DNA from: Pseudomonadota bacterium
Lineage (GTDB): Bacteria; Pseudomonadota; Alphaproteobacteria; Rhizobiales; Hyphomicrobiaceae
Assembly (NCBI GenBank): GCA_023410905.1
Contig: JAEYPL010000344.1
Coordinates: 1-25,696, forward strand
Direction: 5' to 3'
DNA length: 25,696 nucleotides
Shown: positions 8,315-16,186 of the stretch, piece by piece
How positions within the stretch are numbered: position 1 is the stretch's first letter
Layout of the letters: the number at the start of each line of letters is the position of its first letter
Notes under the pieces: generated by a model
Database searches by the model: none
Told to the model about the DNA's origin: nothing
The model's input: only the letters and a program-made list of their open reading frames with translations
Made by a program: the position numbers and the translations under genes

Positions 8315-9457
8315 ATGCCGACCCCCAGCGCCGCATTCGACCGACATATGATGGACATTGCGCTGCGTGTCGCGCGGCGCGGGCTCGGCACGACCGCGCC
8401 CAATCCGTCCGTCGGCGCGGTCGTCGTCAATGAGGACACCGGCGAGGTCATCGCACGCGGATGGACGCAACCGGGCGGACGGCCGCACGCCGAGAAGGAA
8501 GCGCTGCAGCGCGCCGGCGAGCGCGCACGCGGCCGCACCATGTACCTCACGCTCGAGCCCTGCGCGCATACGGGCCGCCTGCCGACCTGCGCCGATGCCA
8601 TGGTGAGCTCCGGCCTCAAGCGCGTCGTCTGTGCGATCCCGGATCCCAATCCGATCGTCTCCGGTCGCGGTTTCGCCCAGCTCAGTGACGCCGGCATCAA
8701 GGTCGAGATCGGCGTGCAGGCCGACGAAGCCCGCCTCGTCACGCTCGGCCACATTCTCTCACAGACGGCGCAGCGCCCGTTCGTGCAGCTCAAGATGGCG
8801 CTCGATTCCAGTCACGCCGTTGCTGCCGGCGATGGCGCCCCCGTCTGGGTGACGAGCCCCGAGGCCCGCGCCTATGCCCATCTGCTGCGCGCCGAGGCGG
8901 ACGCCATTCTTGTTGGCGCCGGCACGGTTCTCGCGGATGACCCGGCACTGAACTGCCGCCTGCCCGGACTTTCTGACCGCTCGCCACGGCGCGTCATCGT
9001 CGATGGGGCCCTGCGGACACCGGCAATGGCCAAAGTTTATTCGGCCGCCGACAGCAAACCCGGCGCCCGCTATCCCATGGTCTGGCTGGCCACACGCGCC
9101 GATGAAGCCCGCCTGATGGCCTCTCCGCACGCCGCAAATCGCGGGCATGTGACGTTCGACATCCATCCCGAGGCCAACGGCCAGATCGTGCTCTCGACGC
9201 TGCTCGCGCGGCTCGCAAAGAACGGCGTCACGCGCCTGCTCGTAGAAGGCGGACCGCAGATGTGGGCGGCCTTTCTCGCGGCTGGTCTCGCCGACGAGGT
9301 CATCGTCGCCGTCAGCCCCGCAAAAAGCACCGGCCCCACCATTCAAGTTGCCGGCCCAGACCTCGAACAGCACTTCGCCGGCCAAGGCCTCGTTTGTGTT
9401 GCCCGCCACATGTCGGGCCCTGATACGCTTCACGTCTTCCGCAGGGAAAGCGAATGA
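8315..9457 (+). CDS. ribD: bifunctional riboflavin biosynthesis protein RibD (deaminase/reductase)
   Basis: This 380-residue enzyme carries out the deamination and side-chain reduction of the pyrimidine intermediate in riboflavin synthesis. The N-terminal deaminase domain has the zinc site His58-Ala-Glu60 (PHAEKEAL), then PCAHTGRLPTC with Cys83 and Cys92. The C-terminal reductase domain runs from about residue 150 to 375, with AILVGAGTVLADDPALNCRLPG and LLVEGGPQMW. The usual SLDG(K/R) segment at the start of the reductase domain is altered here (KMALDSSHAVAAGDG), while the preceding lysine is kept. It starts 4 bases after nrdR. Its last four bases, ATGA, overlap the next gene. The usual ribE partner is not adjacent. 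Confidence 0.96.
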   Translation: MPTPSAAFDRHMMDIALRVARRGLGTTAPNPSVGAVVVNEDTGEVIARGWTQPGGRPHAEKEALQRAGERARGRTMYLTLEPCAHTGRLPTCADAMVSSGLKRVVCAIPDPNPIVSGRGFAQLSDAGIKVEIGVQADEARLVTLGHILSQTAQRPFVQLKMALDSSHAVAAGDGAPVWVTSPEARAYAHLLRAEADAILVGAGTVLADDPALNCRLPGLSDRSPRRVIVDGALRTPAMAKVYSAADSKPGARYPMVWLATRADEARLMASPHAANRGHVTFDIHPEANGQIVLSTLLARLAKNGVTRLLVEGGPQMWAAFLAAGLADEVIVAVSPAKSTGPTIQVAGPDLEQHFAGQGLVCVARHMSGPDTLHVFRRESE

Positions 9458-9924
9458 ACCCGTTCCGCTACTACACGCGCGTACGCTACCAGGACTGCGA
9501 CGCCCAGCACGTCGTGTTCAACGCCCGCTATGGCGATTACGTCGATCTCGCCGTGACCGAGTTCCTGCGCGCGACATTTCCGGGGCGTGATCCTTTCGAC
9601 GGCTCGCTTGAAATCCAGGTCGTGCGCCAGCTTATCGAGTGGACGGCGCCGGCGCGCTTCAACGACGTGCTGGAAATCTCCGTCCGCCCCGTCCGGCTCG
9701 GAACGACTTCCGTCACCCTCGGTTTCGAGCTCCGGGTGGCGGGTTCGCGGGACACCATCGTCACCGCCGAGGTGGTCTATGTCGTCGTTGACCCCTCTAT
9801 CTGGAAAAAGCGCCCGCTGACCGCTGACGAGCGCGCGCGCTTCGAGGCTGGCGCCGCCGGGCGGATCACGGATCATGCGGGCCATTTCCCGATCCAGATC
9901 CCGAGCAAGGCTATCCTCGAATAG
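9454..9924 (+). CDS. acyl-CoA thioesterase, 4HBT/YbgC-FadM hotdog family
   Basis: This 156-residue protein has a single hotdog domain. The signature is near the N-terminus: RYQDCDAQHVVFNARYGDYVD, with Asp16 in the position of the 4-hydroxybenzoyl-CoA thioesterase catalytic aspartate, followed by Asn23 and Tyr26. Such enzymes hydrolyse acyl-CoA thioesters; the chain length or substrate cannot be told from the sequence. The ATG overlaps the ribD stop in an ATGA, so the two are translationally coupled. It is the last gene of the glyA operon, with a 654-base gap behind it. A link to riboflavin synthesis is not obvious. Confidence 0.92.
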   Translation: MNPFRYYTRVRYQDCDAQHVVFNARYGDYVDLAVTEFLRATFPGRDPFDGSLEIQVVRQLIEWTAPARFNDVLEISVRPVRLGTTSVTLGFELRVAGSRDTIVTAEVVYVVVDPSIWKKRPLTADERARFEAGAAGRITDHAGHFPIQIPSKAILE

Positions 9925-10051
9925 GGCGGCCGGCTCGGCTGGCGCCAATTCCGGCAATCCGCTGCTGCGTGCCCATCCAGGCGGCGGATGTGTGCCAAAG
10001 TTGCCTAATTTTGTGCTGAACGGCTGCCCTATTCGAAGGCTGGCCAATGAA

Positions 10052-10081
10052 TTGACAGTACGATCCACACTGATCTATGTA
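10052..10081 (+). promoter_or_regulatory. isolated sigma-70-like promoter candidate in the pre-ptsN gap
   Basis: A perfect TTGACA lies at 10052-10057. A weak TATGTA follows at 10076-10081 after 18 bases. A transcript from here would start near 10088, about 500 bases before ptsN, with no gene between. The -10 match is poor (three of six), so this is only a candidate. Confidence 0.3.
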
Positions 10082-10452
10082 TCCGCCCCAACCCGACTCG
10101 GCATACAGGAGCACAAGGAGCTTCGTCGCCGCATCGGAGTCGCGGCACAGGTTGTCAGACGGCAGACCTCCGACGGGAGACCCAGGCGAGGTCCCGAAGC
10201 GGGTCGGAAGGCGCCGTTGCCAGGGGGCGGCACCGCGTTAGGACAGGCAAACAAAAGGCAAGGTGGGTCCGGCTTTAGACGGGCTGTCATATGCGTTTTG
10301 TACAGGCTCTGACGACGGTAAACCCAAGTGCGCGAAAAAGAGGCCCTGTTGGCCGTTAACCGTGATGGTGCTGGATCGCAACCGAAGTATGTGTTTCGGA
10401 GACCGCGGTCATTGCCATGATTTCGTGCCGGCGACGTGCCAGAAGCCCGCTC

Positions 10453-10468
10453 TGGCACCGCTTATGCA
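10453..10468 (+). promoter_or_regulatory. sigma-54 (RpoN) -24/-12 promoter candidate for ptsN
   Basis: TGGCACCGCTTATGCA keeps the invariant GG and GC dinucleotides at the required spacing (GG at 10454-10455, GC at 10466-10467). It matches the consensus TGGCACG-N4-TTGC in all but two positions. Predicted transcription start is near 10479, about 100 bases before the ptsN start. PtsN is the EIIA of the nitrogen PTS and is commonly linked with rpoN, which makes the match more interesting. No enhancer site for an activator was identified. Confidence 0.4.
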
Positions 10469-10578
10469 TGAAAATCTCGACAGTTAAGACGGGTCAGCAT
10501 TGGTTGTGGCGTTTGAAGAATAAAGACGTTTGATGATGCCCTCTCCCTTTCCCCGGGACGGGCACCCATCTGAGGGGA

Positions 10579-11055
10579 ATGAGAAGAAAAATGGACCTCG
10601 GTGACCTGATCAAGCCTGAGGGCGTCGTCGCCCTCATGAAGGCCAAGAGCAAGAAGCAGGTGCTCCACGATCTTGCGCAGAAGGCAGCGGAGCTGACCGG
10701 CCTCGACGAACGAACCATTTTCGAGACCCTACTCCAGCGCGAGCGGCTCGGCTCGACCGGACTTGGCCGCGGCATTGCCATCCCGCACGGCAAACCGCCG
10801 GGCCTCAACCGCATTGTATGCCTGTTCGCGCGCCTCGAAACGCCGATCGACTTCGATGCGACCGACGGCGAGCCTGTGGAGCTGGTCTTCCTGCTGCTCG
10901 CGCCCGAGCAGGCGGGTGCCGACCACCTCAAGGCGCTGGCCCGCATTTCGCGCCTGCTACGGGATCCGCTGGCCCTCGAAAAGCTCAAGGCCTCGCGTGA
11001 CCGCGCGACTCTGTACGCTGTCCTTACCGAGCCCGCGACTTCGCACGCTGCCTAG
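10579..11055 (+). CDS. ptsN: PTS IIA-like nitrogen regulatory protein PtsN (EIIA-Ntr)
   Basis: This 158-residue protein is the terminal phospho-acceptor of the nitrogen-related phosphotransferase system, a regulatory rather than sugar-transporting relay. The GLGRGIAIPHGKPPG motif contains the phosphorylated histidine (His70 from this start; E. coli PtsN His73). The EIIA fantasy-fold pattern runs the length of the protein. A second ATG at 10591 gives the N-terminus MDLGDLI, which fits homologues better and has a purine-rich AGAAG upstream, so the true start may be 10591. The gene is not next to rpoN or hpf. Its stop codon shares CTAG with the stop of the convergent uppP gene. Confidence 0.95.
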   Translation: MRRKMDLGDLIKPEGVVALMKAKSKKQVLHDLAQKAAELTGLDERTIFETLLQRERLGSTGLGRGIAIPHGKPPGLNRIVCLFARLETPIDFDATDGEPVELVFLLLAPEQAGADHLKALARISRLLRDPLALEKLKASRDRATLYAVLTEPATSHAA

Positions 11056-11849
11056 CCCAACACCATCAGCGCGCCAAGCCCCAGGCCGCCGATGATGATC
11101 CGCCACCACGCGAAGAGCGCAAAGCCATGCCGACTGACGAAGTCGAGCAGATAGCGCACGACGATGACGCCGGCGATGAACGACACCACAAAACCGAGGG
11201 CGATGCCCCGGATGGTCTGGGCGTCGAGATCCGCATAGGTCTTGTAGAGGTCATAGGCGAAGGCGCCGGCCATGGTCGGCATGGCCAGGAAGAACGAGAA
11301 TTCCGCCGCCGCGCGCTTCGACGTGCCCATGAGCATCGCGCTGACGATCGTGGCGCCGGACCGTGAAACGCCCGGGATCATCGCGAGGCACTGGAAAAGC
11401 CCGATCTTCAGCGCCAGCAACGGCGTAATGTCCATGGCGTCGTGAATGCGCGGCTCGAGACGCATGCGATCGACGGCGAGCAGCACGAAACCGCCGAGGA
11501 TCAGCATGATGCAGATGAGCATCGGCGAAGCGAACAGCACCTGCTTGATCACGGAATGCAGTGCCACGCCGGCAAATGCCGCCGGCAGGAAGGCGAGAAC
11601 CACGGCTGCAACGAATTTCTGCGTGCGCCGGTCACTTGGCAGGTCTCGCGCCATCTGCCAGAGCTTGGCGGCATAGACGGTCAGAATCGCCAGAATGGCG
11701 CCGAGCTGGATGAGCACTTCGAACGTCTTCGACGGTGAGTCGAAGCCGAGGAAATGCCCGGCGAGCAGGATATGGCCGGTAGATGAGACGGGAATGAACT
11801 CGGTGAGGCCCTCGATGAGCCCGAGCAGGATCACTTGCCAGGTCGGCAT
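11052..11849 (-). CDS. uppP: undecaprenyl-diphosphatase (UppP/BacA)
   Basis: This 265-residue integral membrane enzyme dephosphorylates undecaprenyl diphosphate to recycle the lipid carrier of peptidoglycan and other envelope polymers; overproduction gives bacitracin resistance in some bacteria. The first signature, EGLTEFIPVSSTGH, is at residues 13-26, and the second, PGVSRSG, is near residue 159 with the conserved arginine. Hydrophobic segments consistent with about eight membrane helices follow the family pattern. Length is normal. It converges on ptsN with a 4-base overlap of the coding ends, leaving no room for a terminator between them, so antisense readthrough is possible. Confidence 0.97.
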   Translation of the reverse strand: MPTWQVILLGLIEGLTEFIPVSSTGHILLAGHFLGFDSPSKTFEVLIQLGAILAILTVYAAKLWQMARDLPSDRRTQKFVAAVVLAFLPAAFAGVALHSVIKQVLFASPMLICIMLILGGFVLLAVDRMRLEPRIHDAMDITPLLALKIGLFQCLAMIPGVSRSGATIVSAMLMGTSKRAAAEFSFFLAMPTMAGAFAYDLYKTYADLDAQTIRGIALGFVVSFIAGVIVVRYLLDFVSRHGFALFAWWRIIIGGLGLGALMVLG

Positions 11850-12099
11850 TGCGTCGTAGCCCCTGCTAATTGACTGCGTCGAACGGCAGCACGAGCAGCC
11901 CTAACTGTCGCCGACTCGCCGAATTGTGAGCATAGTCTGGCGCGAGCACATACACGAAGCCTGCACGGCGGCGACCAAACGTCGTATACTGTTGCAGTGT
12001 TTGGGCATGAGGTGGGTCAAAAGGGCAACGCCCTGCCACCGGGTGTTTCGCTCATAACGTCGCGGAACCGCGGCACGTTGAGGAGATGATGAGCCGATC
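11850..12099. promoter_or_regulatory. divergent promoter region between uppP and the asmA-like gene
   Basis: The 250 bases separate divergent genes. A good -10-like TATACT lies at 11985-11990 on the plus strand, about 110 bases before the AsmA-family start, but no convincing -35 stands 17 bases upstream. Immediately before that start, a five-codon frame (ATG ATG AGC CGA TCA, then TGA) begins at 12086 right after AGGAG and ends on the ATGA of the main start. No in-frame alternative start exists upstream because a TGA lies at 12079. Confidence 0.35.
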
Positions 12100-15000
12100 A
12101 TGAGGCGGACCCTGGTCATCCTCGGCGTCCTGGTCGTCGCGACGCTCGCGGCGCTGTTCGTCGTGCCCGCCACAATCGACTGGGACCGCTATCGCGGCGC
12201 CATCGAGGAAGAAGCGTCGCGGCTCGCGGGCCGGGAAGTTCGCATCGGCGGCAAGATCAATGTGCGCCTTCTGCCGGTGCCGTACATCTACATCGAACGC
12301 CTGAGGGTTGCGGACACGACCGCCGCCATCGGCGAGCCGCTCTTCAAGGCCGAGGCAGTCACGATACTGCTCGCGCTTTCCCCGCTCATCGGCGGATCGA
12401 TCGAAGCGCGTCGCGTGGATCTGGAGGGGCCCGTCCTCAATCTCGTGCTCGACGAGAACGGCAGCGGCAACTGGGCGAGCCTCACCGGCCGCGGCGGCAA
12501 TGCGGCGCTGCCGGGCCGCATTACGTTCGAGGATATCAAGATCAATGACGGCTCGCTGGTGATCCGCGAGCCCAAGGGCAACGTCAAATCGCAGTTCCAG
12601 CAGATTGCCGGCACCATCTCAGCCTCGGCGCTGGAAGGCCCCTACCGCATCAGCCTGAACTACGCGCCGGCAGTGCCGCCGGCACAGCAGGGCCGCAGCG
12701 ACACAGCACCTCAGCCCGACAAGGAACTTCGCGAGCTCCGCGTGTCGACAGCTCGCCAGGATCCTGACGGCGGCGTACGCTTCAAGGGCACGGTGCGCGT
12801 ACCCACGCGCAATCAGAGCTGGGCCATCGACGCGACGGCGCATGATCTGCTCGGCCGTGCCCGCGTGGAAGGTAGTCTCACTGCACGCGCACCGTTCGTC
12901 CGCAGCGATCCCGCTGCTGCGCGCGGCCGTGCGGCGACACCTGCCATGGTCGAGATCAAATCGTCGCTCAAGGCCGATACGGCCGGTGCCGAGCTCGCCG
13001 ATCTCACACTCACGCTCGACACGGACAACCAGCCGCAACTCGCCCAGGGCGCCGCCAAGTTCACATGGCGCCAGGAGACGACGGCTGAGATCCTCATCAA
13101 TGCGCGCTGGATCGATGTCGACCGCATCATCGGCACGGATGCCAGCACTGCGTCGACGGCGACGCTCGCGCGTATCGTCTCAGGGCTCGGCGATGCCTTG
13201 CCCGGCACCGATCGCCTGCGCGCGCTCCTGCTGCTCGACCAAGCCACCCTCAACGGCGACGTGATCAGCGGTCTCAAGCTCGATGTGCAGAAGGGCGCTG
13301 CGGAGGGCTACGACATCCGCGAATTTTCCGGCAACCTGCCCGGCAGTGCGCGTCTCATTCTGAGCGGCAAGCTGACGCCCGGCGCCGCGGACAGTGAGTT
13401 CGACGGGTCGGTCACGCTTCGCGGTGCCTCTTTCAACCGCTTCATCGCCTGGGCCGGGCGTGGACGTCAGCCGCCCGAGATCGCGCGCGATGGTCCCTTC
13501 GCGCTCGATGTGCAGCTCTCGGTCGGACCGCGCCGCATTGCAGGCGAGGCCATCCGGCTCGAAATGCCCGGCGGTCGTCTCGCCGGTGACGCGAGCTGGA
13601 CGCACGGCGTACTGGCCGCCGACACCAAGGCCGCCGCACGGGGCCCCGTGCTCTCGCTCGCACTCGACGGGCCCGCATTCGACATGGGCGCCCTGCTGCC
13701 GAACGAGCCGCGGCCGGGTGCCGTGCTGAAGTCGATCGTCACATCGCTCGCCTTCCCAGCGAGCGCGCCACGCGAGAACGTCTTCAAGGTCCCCGGCGGT
13801 CTGCATTCGATGGAGGTCAAGCTCCGCTTTGGCCGGCTGGCAACCCAGGCCGCCGTCTACCACGATGTGGATGCCGAGCTCAGTTGGGACGGGCGCAGCT
13901 GGCAAGTTCCGCGCCTCAAGGCGCGCGGCGCCGCAGGCTGGCAGGTCGATCTCGAAGGTCATCTCGCCAGCACCGACGACGCTGATCCCGCCGGCAATCT
14001 TGCCGGTGTCGTCATCAGTCCGGATCGGGCAGCCCTTGCGGACCTTCTGACGTGGCTCGATGTGCCGACGACAGGGCTTCTCGATCAGCCACGCCTTGCG
14101 CGCCTTGCGCCTTTGCGCCTCGCCGGCCGCCTGCAGCTTTCGCCGAAGGGCCTGCCCGGGGCTACACGCCTGAGCCTCGACGGATCGGTCGGCGAGAGCC
14201 GCGTATCGGCCACGCTCACCGCACCGAAGCGCGCTGAGGCGATGGCAGCGCAGCCCCTCGAGATCGATTTCACGGGCGATGCCCCCGCCATCACCACGCT
14301 CGTCGGCCAGATCGCGCCGGAGGGATGGAGCGCACCGTCGGCCGGCCGCATGGCCATGCCCGCACGTCTTACGGTCTCCGCCGTCGGCACGCTCGGCGAT
14401 GGCTTCGAAACACTGGCCGCCATCGACAGTGCCGGTGCGCGCGCACAACTGCGCGGTCGTATCACAACGCCCGCGGGCGCGACGCCGGAGATCACGGGCC
14501 TCCTGCTGCTCACCGCGGAGGATCTCGCAAGCATCGTCGCCGCCACCGCTCTCGGACGCAGCAACGGACTTGCCGGCGTACCGCTTTCAGGCCGTATGGG
14601 TGTCGCGCTCTCCGACAAGCGCCTGAAGCTCGAGAGCAATGACCTGACACTCGCCGGCGCAAAGCTGCGCGGCAGTGTCGATCTCGATTTCTCGAAACCG
14701 CTGAAGCGCATCGATGCGCGCCTCAGCGCGAGCCGTGTCGAGCTGGCACGCGCGCTCGTCCCCATTCTCGACGAGCGACCACTGGCCGCCGTAGCGCCTG
14801 AGGCGCGCGCGCCGGTTGCCTCGTGGTGGCCGGAAGCGCCGTTCGATCTAGACCGTCTTGACGGCCTCGAGGGCACCATTGCGATCGACACGCCCGAATT
14901 CGTCGTTGCCAACGGTATCGCGCTCGGCGCGGCGCGCGTCGAAAGCACGATCAAGCAGGGCACGCTCGACATCCGCCTCGTCGAAGCCACAGCGCACGGC

Positions 15001-16017
15001 GGCAAGGCGATCGGACGCTTCTCGATCGCCAAAGCGCCCGCCGGCGCCGCGCTCAAGGGCAATCTTCGCATCGACGGTGCCGAGATCGCCGCCACGCAGC
15101 CCGATGGACGCGTCCCGCCTCTGGCGGGCCGCCTCCAGGTCTCGCTGGACGTGACGGGCTCCGCGCTCACGGCACGCAGTCTGATTGCGTCTCTCAGCGG
15201 TGCGGGCGAAGCGCGCCTGACAGAGGGCGTGCTCGGCCAGCTCTCGCCGATCGCGATCGTCGAGGCGAGCGAAAGCGTGCTCGGGCCGGAGGGTTCGCTG
15301 GCACCGGGGCATCTCGAAAAGTCGATCCGCGAGCGGCTTGGCGCCGAGCGCATTTCCCTCGGCCGGCGGCGCATCGCACTCACCGTCAGCGACGGCCATG
15401 TGCGCACGGCGCCGATCATAGCCGAGACAAAAGCAGGACGCGTTACCGGCACAGCCATCATCGATCTCGACAGCCAGCGCATCGACAGCGAATGGAAGCT
15501 GGACAATGCGAATGTCGCGCCGCGCCCTGGCGCCAAGCCGCGTGGCCCCTTGCCGGGCATCTCGGTCATCTGGGCCGGTCCCCTGGCAAAGCTCGCCGCC
15601 ATCGAGCCGCAGGTCCACGTCGATGGCCTCGAACGCGAGCTGAGCGTCCGGCGCATGGAAGGCGAGGTCGACGAACTCGAGCGCCTGCGCCGTCTCGACG
15701 AGGATCGCGCGCGCCAGGAAGCCGAGCGGCAAAAGGCCATCGAGGCTGAGCGTCTCAAGGAGATCGAGCGCCAGCGCGAAGCCGAGCGCACGACACGTGA
15801 AAGCTTGAACCCGCCACCGACGGGCCAGGAGGGCCAATGGAAGCCCTTCACGACGCCAACCTCGCCGCCCGGCGGTGCCGACGCTCCTGCAGTCAACCCG
15901 GCAACCGCAAGCCAGCAGCCGCAGGCGGAACCCGCACCACCTGCCCCCCCACCCAAGCGCCGCGCACCGCCAAAGCAGCAGCCCTTCAACCCCTTCTCTT
16001 CGCTCTGGGGTAATTAG
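12100..16017 (+). CDS. AsmA-family envelope protein
   Basis: This 1305-residue protein starts with one membrane anchor (about residues 4-24) followed by DWDRYRGAIEEEASRLAGREV, the typical AsmA-family opening, and then a very long beta-rich periplasmic body. An AsmA C-terminal-like region is seen at about residues 960-1150 (GGKAIGRFSIAKAPAG, then LTEGVLGQLSPIAIVEASES). AsmA-family proteins are thought to bridge or ferry phospholipids between inner and outer membranes. After the domain comes an unusual C-terminus: a highly charged Arg/Glu-rich helix, probably coiled coil, at about 1180-1240, then a Pro/Ala/Gln-rich tail ending PFNPFSSLWGN. The AGGAG sequence lies 14 bases upstream, longer than ideal. 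The DUF4139 gene follows 169 bases later on the same strand. Confidence 0.9.
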   Translation: MRRTLVILGVLVVATLAALFVVPATIDWDRYRGAIEEEASRLAGREVRIGGKINVRLLPVPYIYIERLRVADTTAAIGEPLFKAEAVTILLALSPLIGGSIEARRVDLEGPVLNLVLDENGSGNWASLTGRGGNAALPGRITFEDIKINDGSLVIREPKGNVKSQFQQIAGTISASALEGPYRISLNYAPAVPPAQQGRSDTAPQPDKELRELRVSTARQDPDGGVRFKGTVRVPTRNQSWAIDATAHDLLGRARVEGSLTARAPFVRSDPAAARGRAATPAMVEIKSSLKADTAGAELADLTLTLDTDNQPQLAQGAAKFTWRQETTAEILINARWIDVDRIIGTDASTASTATLARIVSGLGDALPGTDRLRALLLLDQATLNGDVISGLKLDVQKGAAEGYDIREFSGNLPGSARLILSGKLTPGAADSEFDGSVTLRGASFNRFIAWAGRGRQPPEIARDGPFALDVQLSVGPRRIAGEAIRLEMPGGRLAGDASWTHGVLAADTKAAARGPVLSLALDGPAFDMGALLPNEPRPGAVLKSIVTSLAFPASAPRENVFKVPGGLHSMEVKLRFGRLATQAAVYHDVDAELSWDGRSWQVPRLKARGAAGWQVDLEGHLASTDDADPAGNLAGVVISPDRAALADLLTWLDVPTTGLLDQPRLARLAPLRLAGRLQLSPKGLPGATRLSLDGSVGESRVSATLTAPKRAEAMAAQPLEIDFTGDAPAITTLVGQIAPEGWSAPSAGRMAMPARLTVSAVGTLGDGFETLAAIDSAGARAQLRGRITTPAGATPEITGLLLLTAEDLASIVAATALGRSNGLAGVPLSGRMGVALSDKRLKLESNDLTLAGAKLRGSVDLDFSKPLKRIDARLSASRVELARALVPILDERPLAAVAPEARAPVASWWPEAPFDLDRLDGLEGTIAIDTPEFVVANGIALGAARVESTIKQGTLDIRLVEATAHGGKAIGRFSIAKAPAGAALKGNLRIDGAEIAATQPDGRVPPLAGRLQVSLDVTGSALTARSLIASLSGAGEARLTEGVLGQLSPIAIVEASESVLGPEGSLAPGHLEKSIRERLGAERISLGRRRIALTVSDGHVRTAPIIAETKAGRVTGTAIIDLDSQRIDSEWKLDNANVAPRPGAKPRGPLPGISVIWAGPLAKLAAIEPQVHVDGLERELSVRRMEGEVDELERLRRLDEDRARQEAERQKAIEAERLKEIERQREAERTTRESLNPPPTGQEGQWKPFTTPTSPPGGADAPAVNPATASQQPQAEPAPPAPPPKRRAPPKQQPFNPFSSLWGN

Positions 16018-16186
16018 CCAACCAGCCGTTTCGCGCCGAAATTTGCCGGCTCAGGACATCGGCGCGCCCACTTATGTCGTTTGCTGCAATTCCGACGAAG
16101 TGCGCGGCTTGAAAGCGCAACGACCTGCCCGATCATCCAGCGGCCTGCGGCACTGCCAGGGGCCGGCAGCAATTTCAGGATATTCC

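Larger units (their letters stand above)
9925..10578. other. 654-bp gene-poor region upstream of ptsN
   Basis: No frame in this stretch has a recognisable protein pattern; the longest (about 145 codons plus, 127 codons minus) are low-complexity Arg/Pro-rich shadows without good starts. The region holds a TTGACA element at 10052 with a poor -10, a sizeable imperfect stem around 10170-10207 (CCGAC...GTCGG outside, GACC...GGTC inside) and a -24/-12 promoter-like motif at 10453-10468. In many proteobacteria rpoN and hpf sit just upstream of ptsN; neither is here. A non-coding RNA or a long ptsN 5' region are the main possibilities. No known RNA family (tmRNA, RNase P, SRP, 6S) was recognised by eye. 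Confidence 0.5.

Noticed and set aside
14085..15989. Open frame of 634 codons on the minus strand
   Set aside because: It is antisense to the AsmA-family gene, rich in Ser/Arg/Pro, without a plausible fold or start signal.
15875..16186. Upstream extension of the DUF4139 frame
   Set aside because: It overlaps the end of the AsmA gene, lacks homology-like pattern, and would bury the evident signal peptide that begins at 16187.
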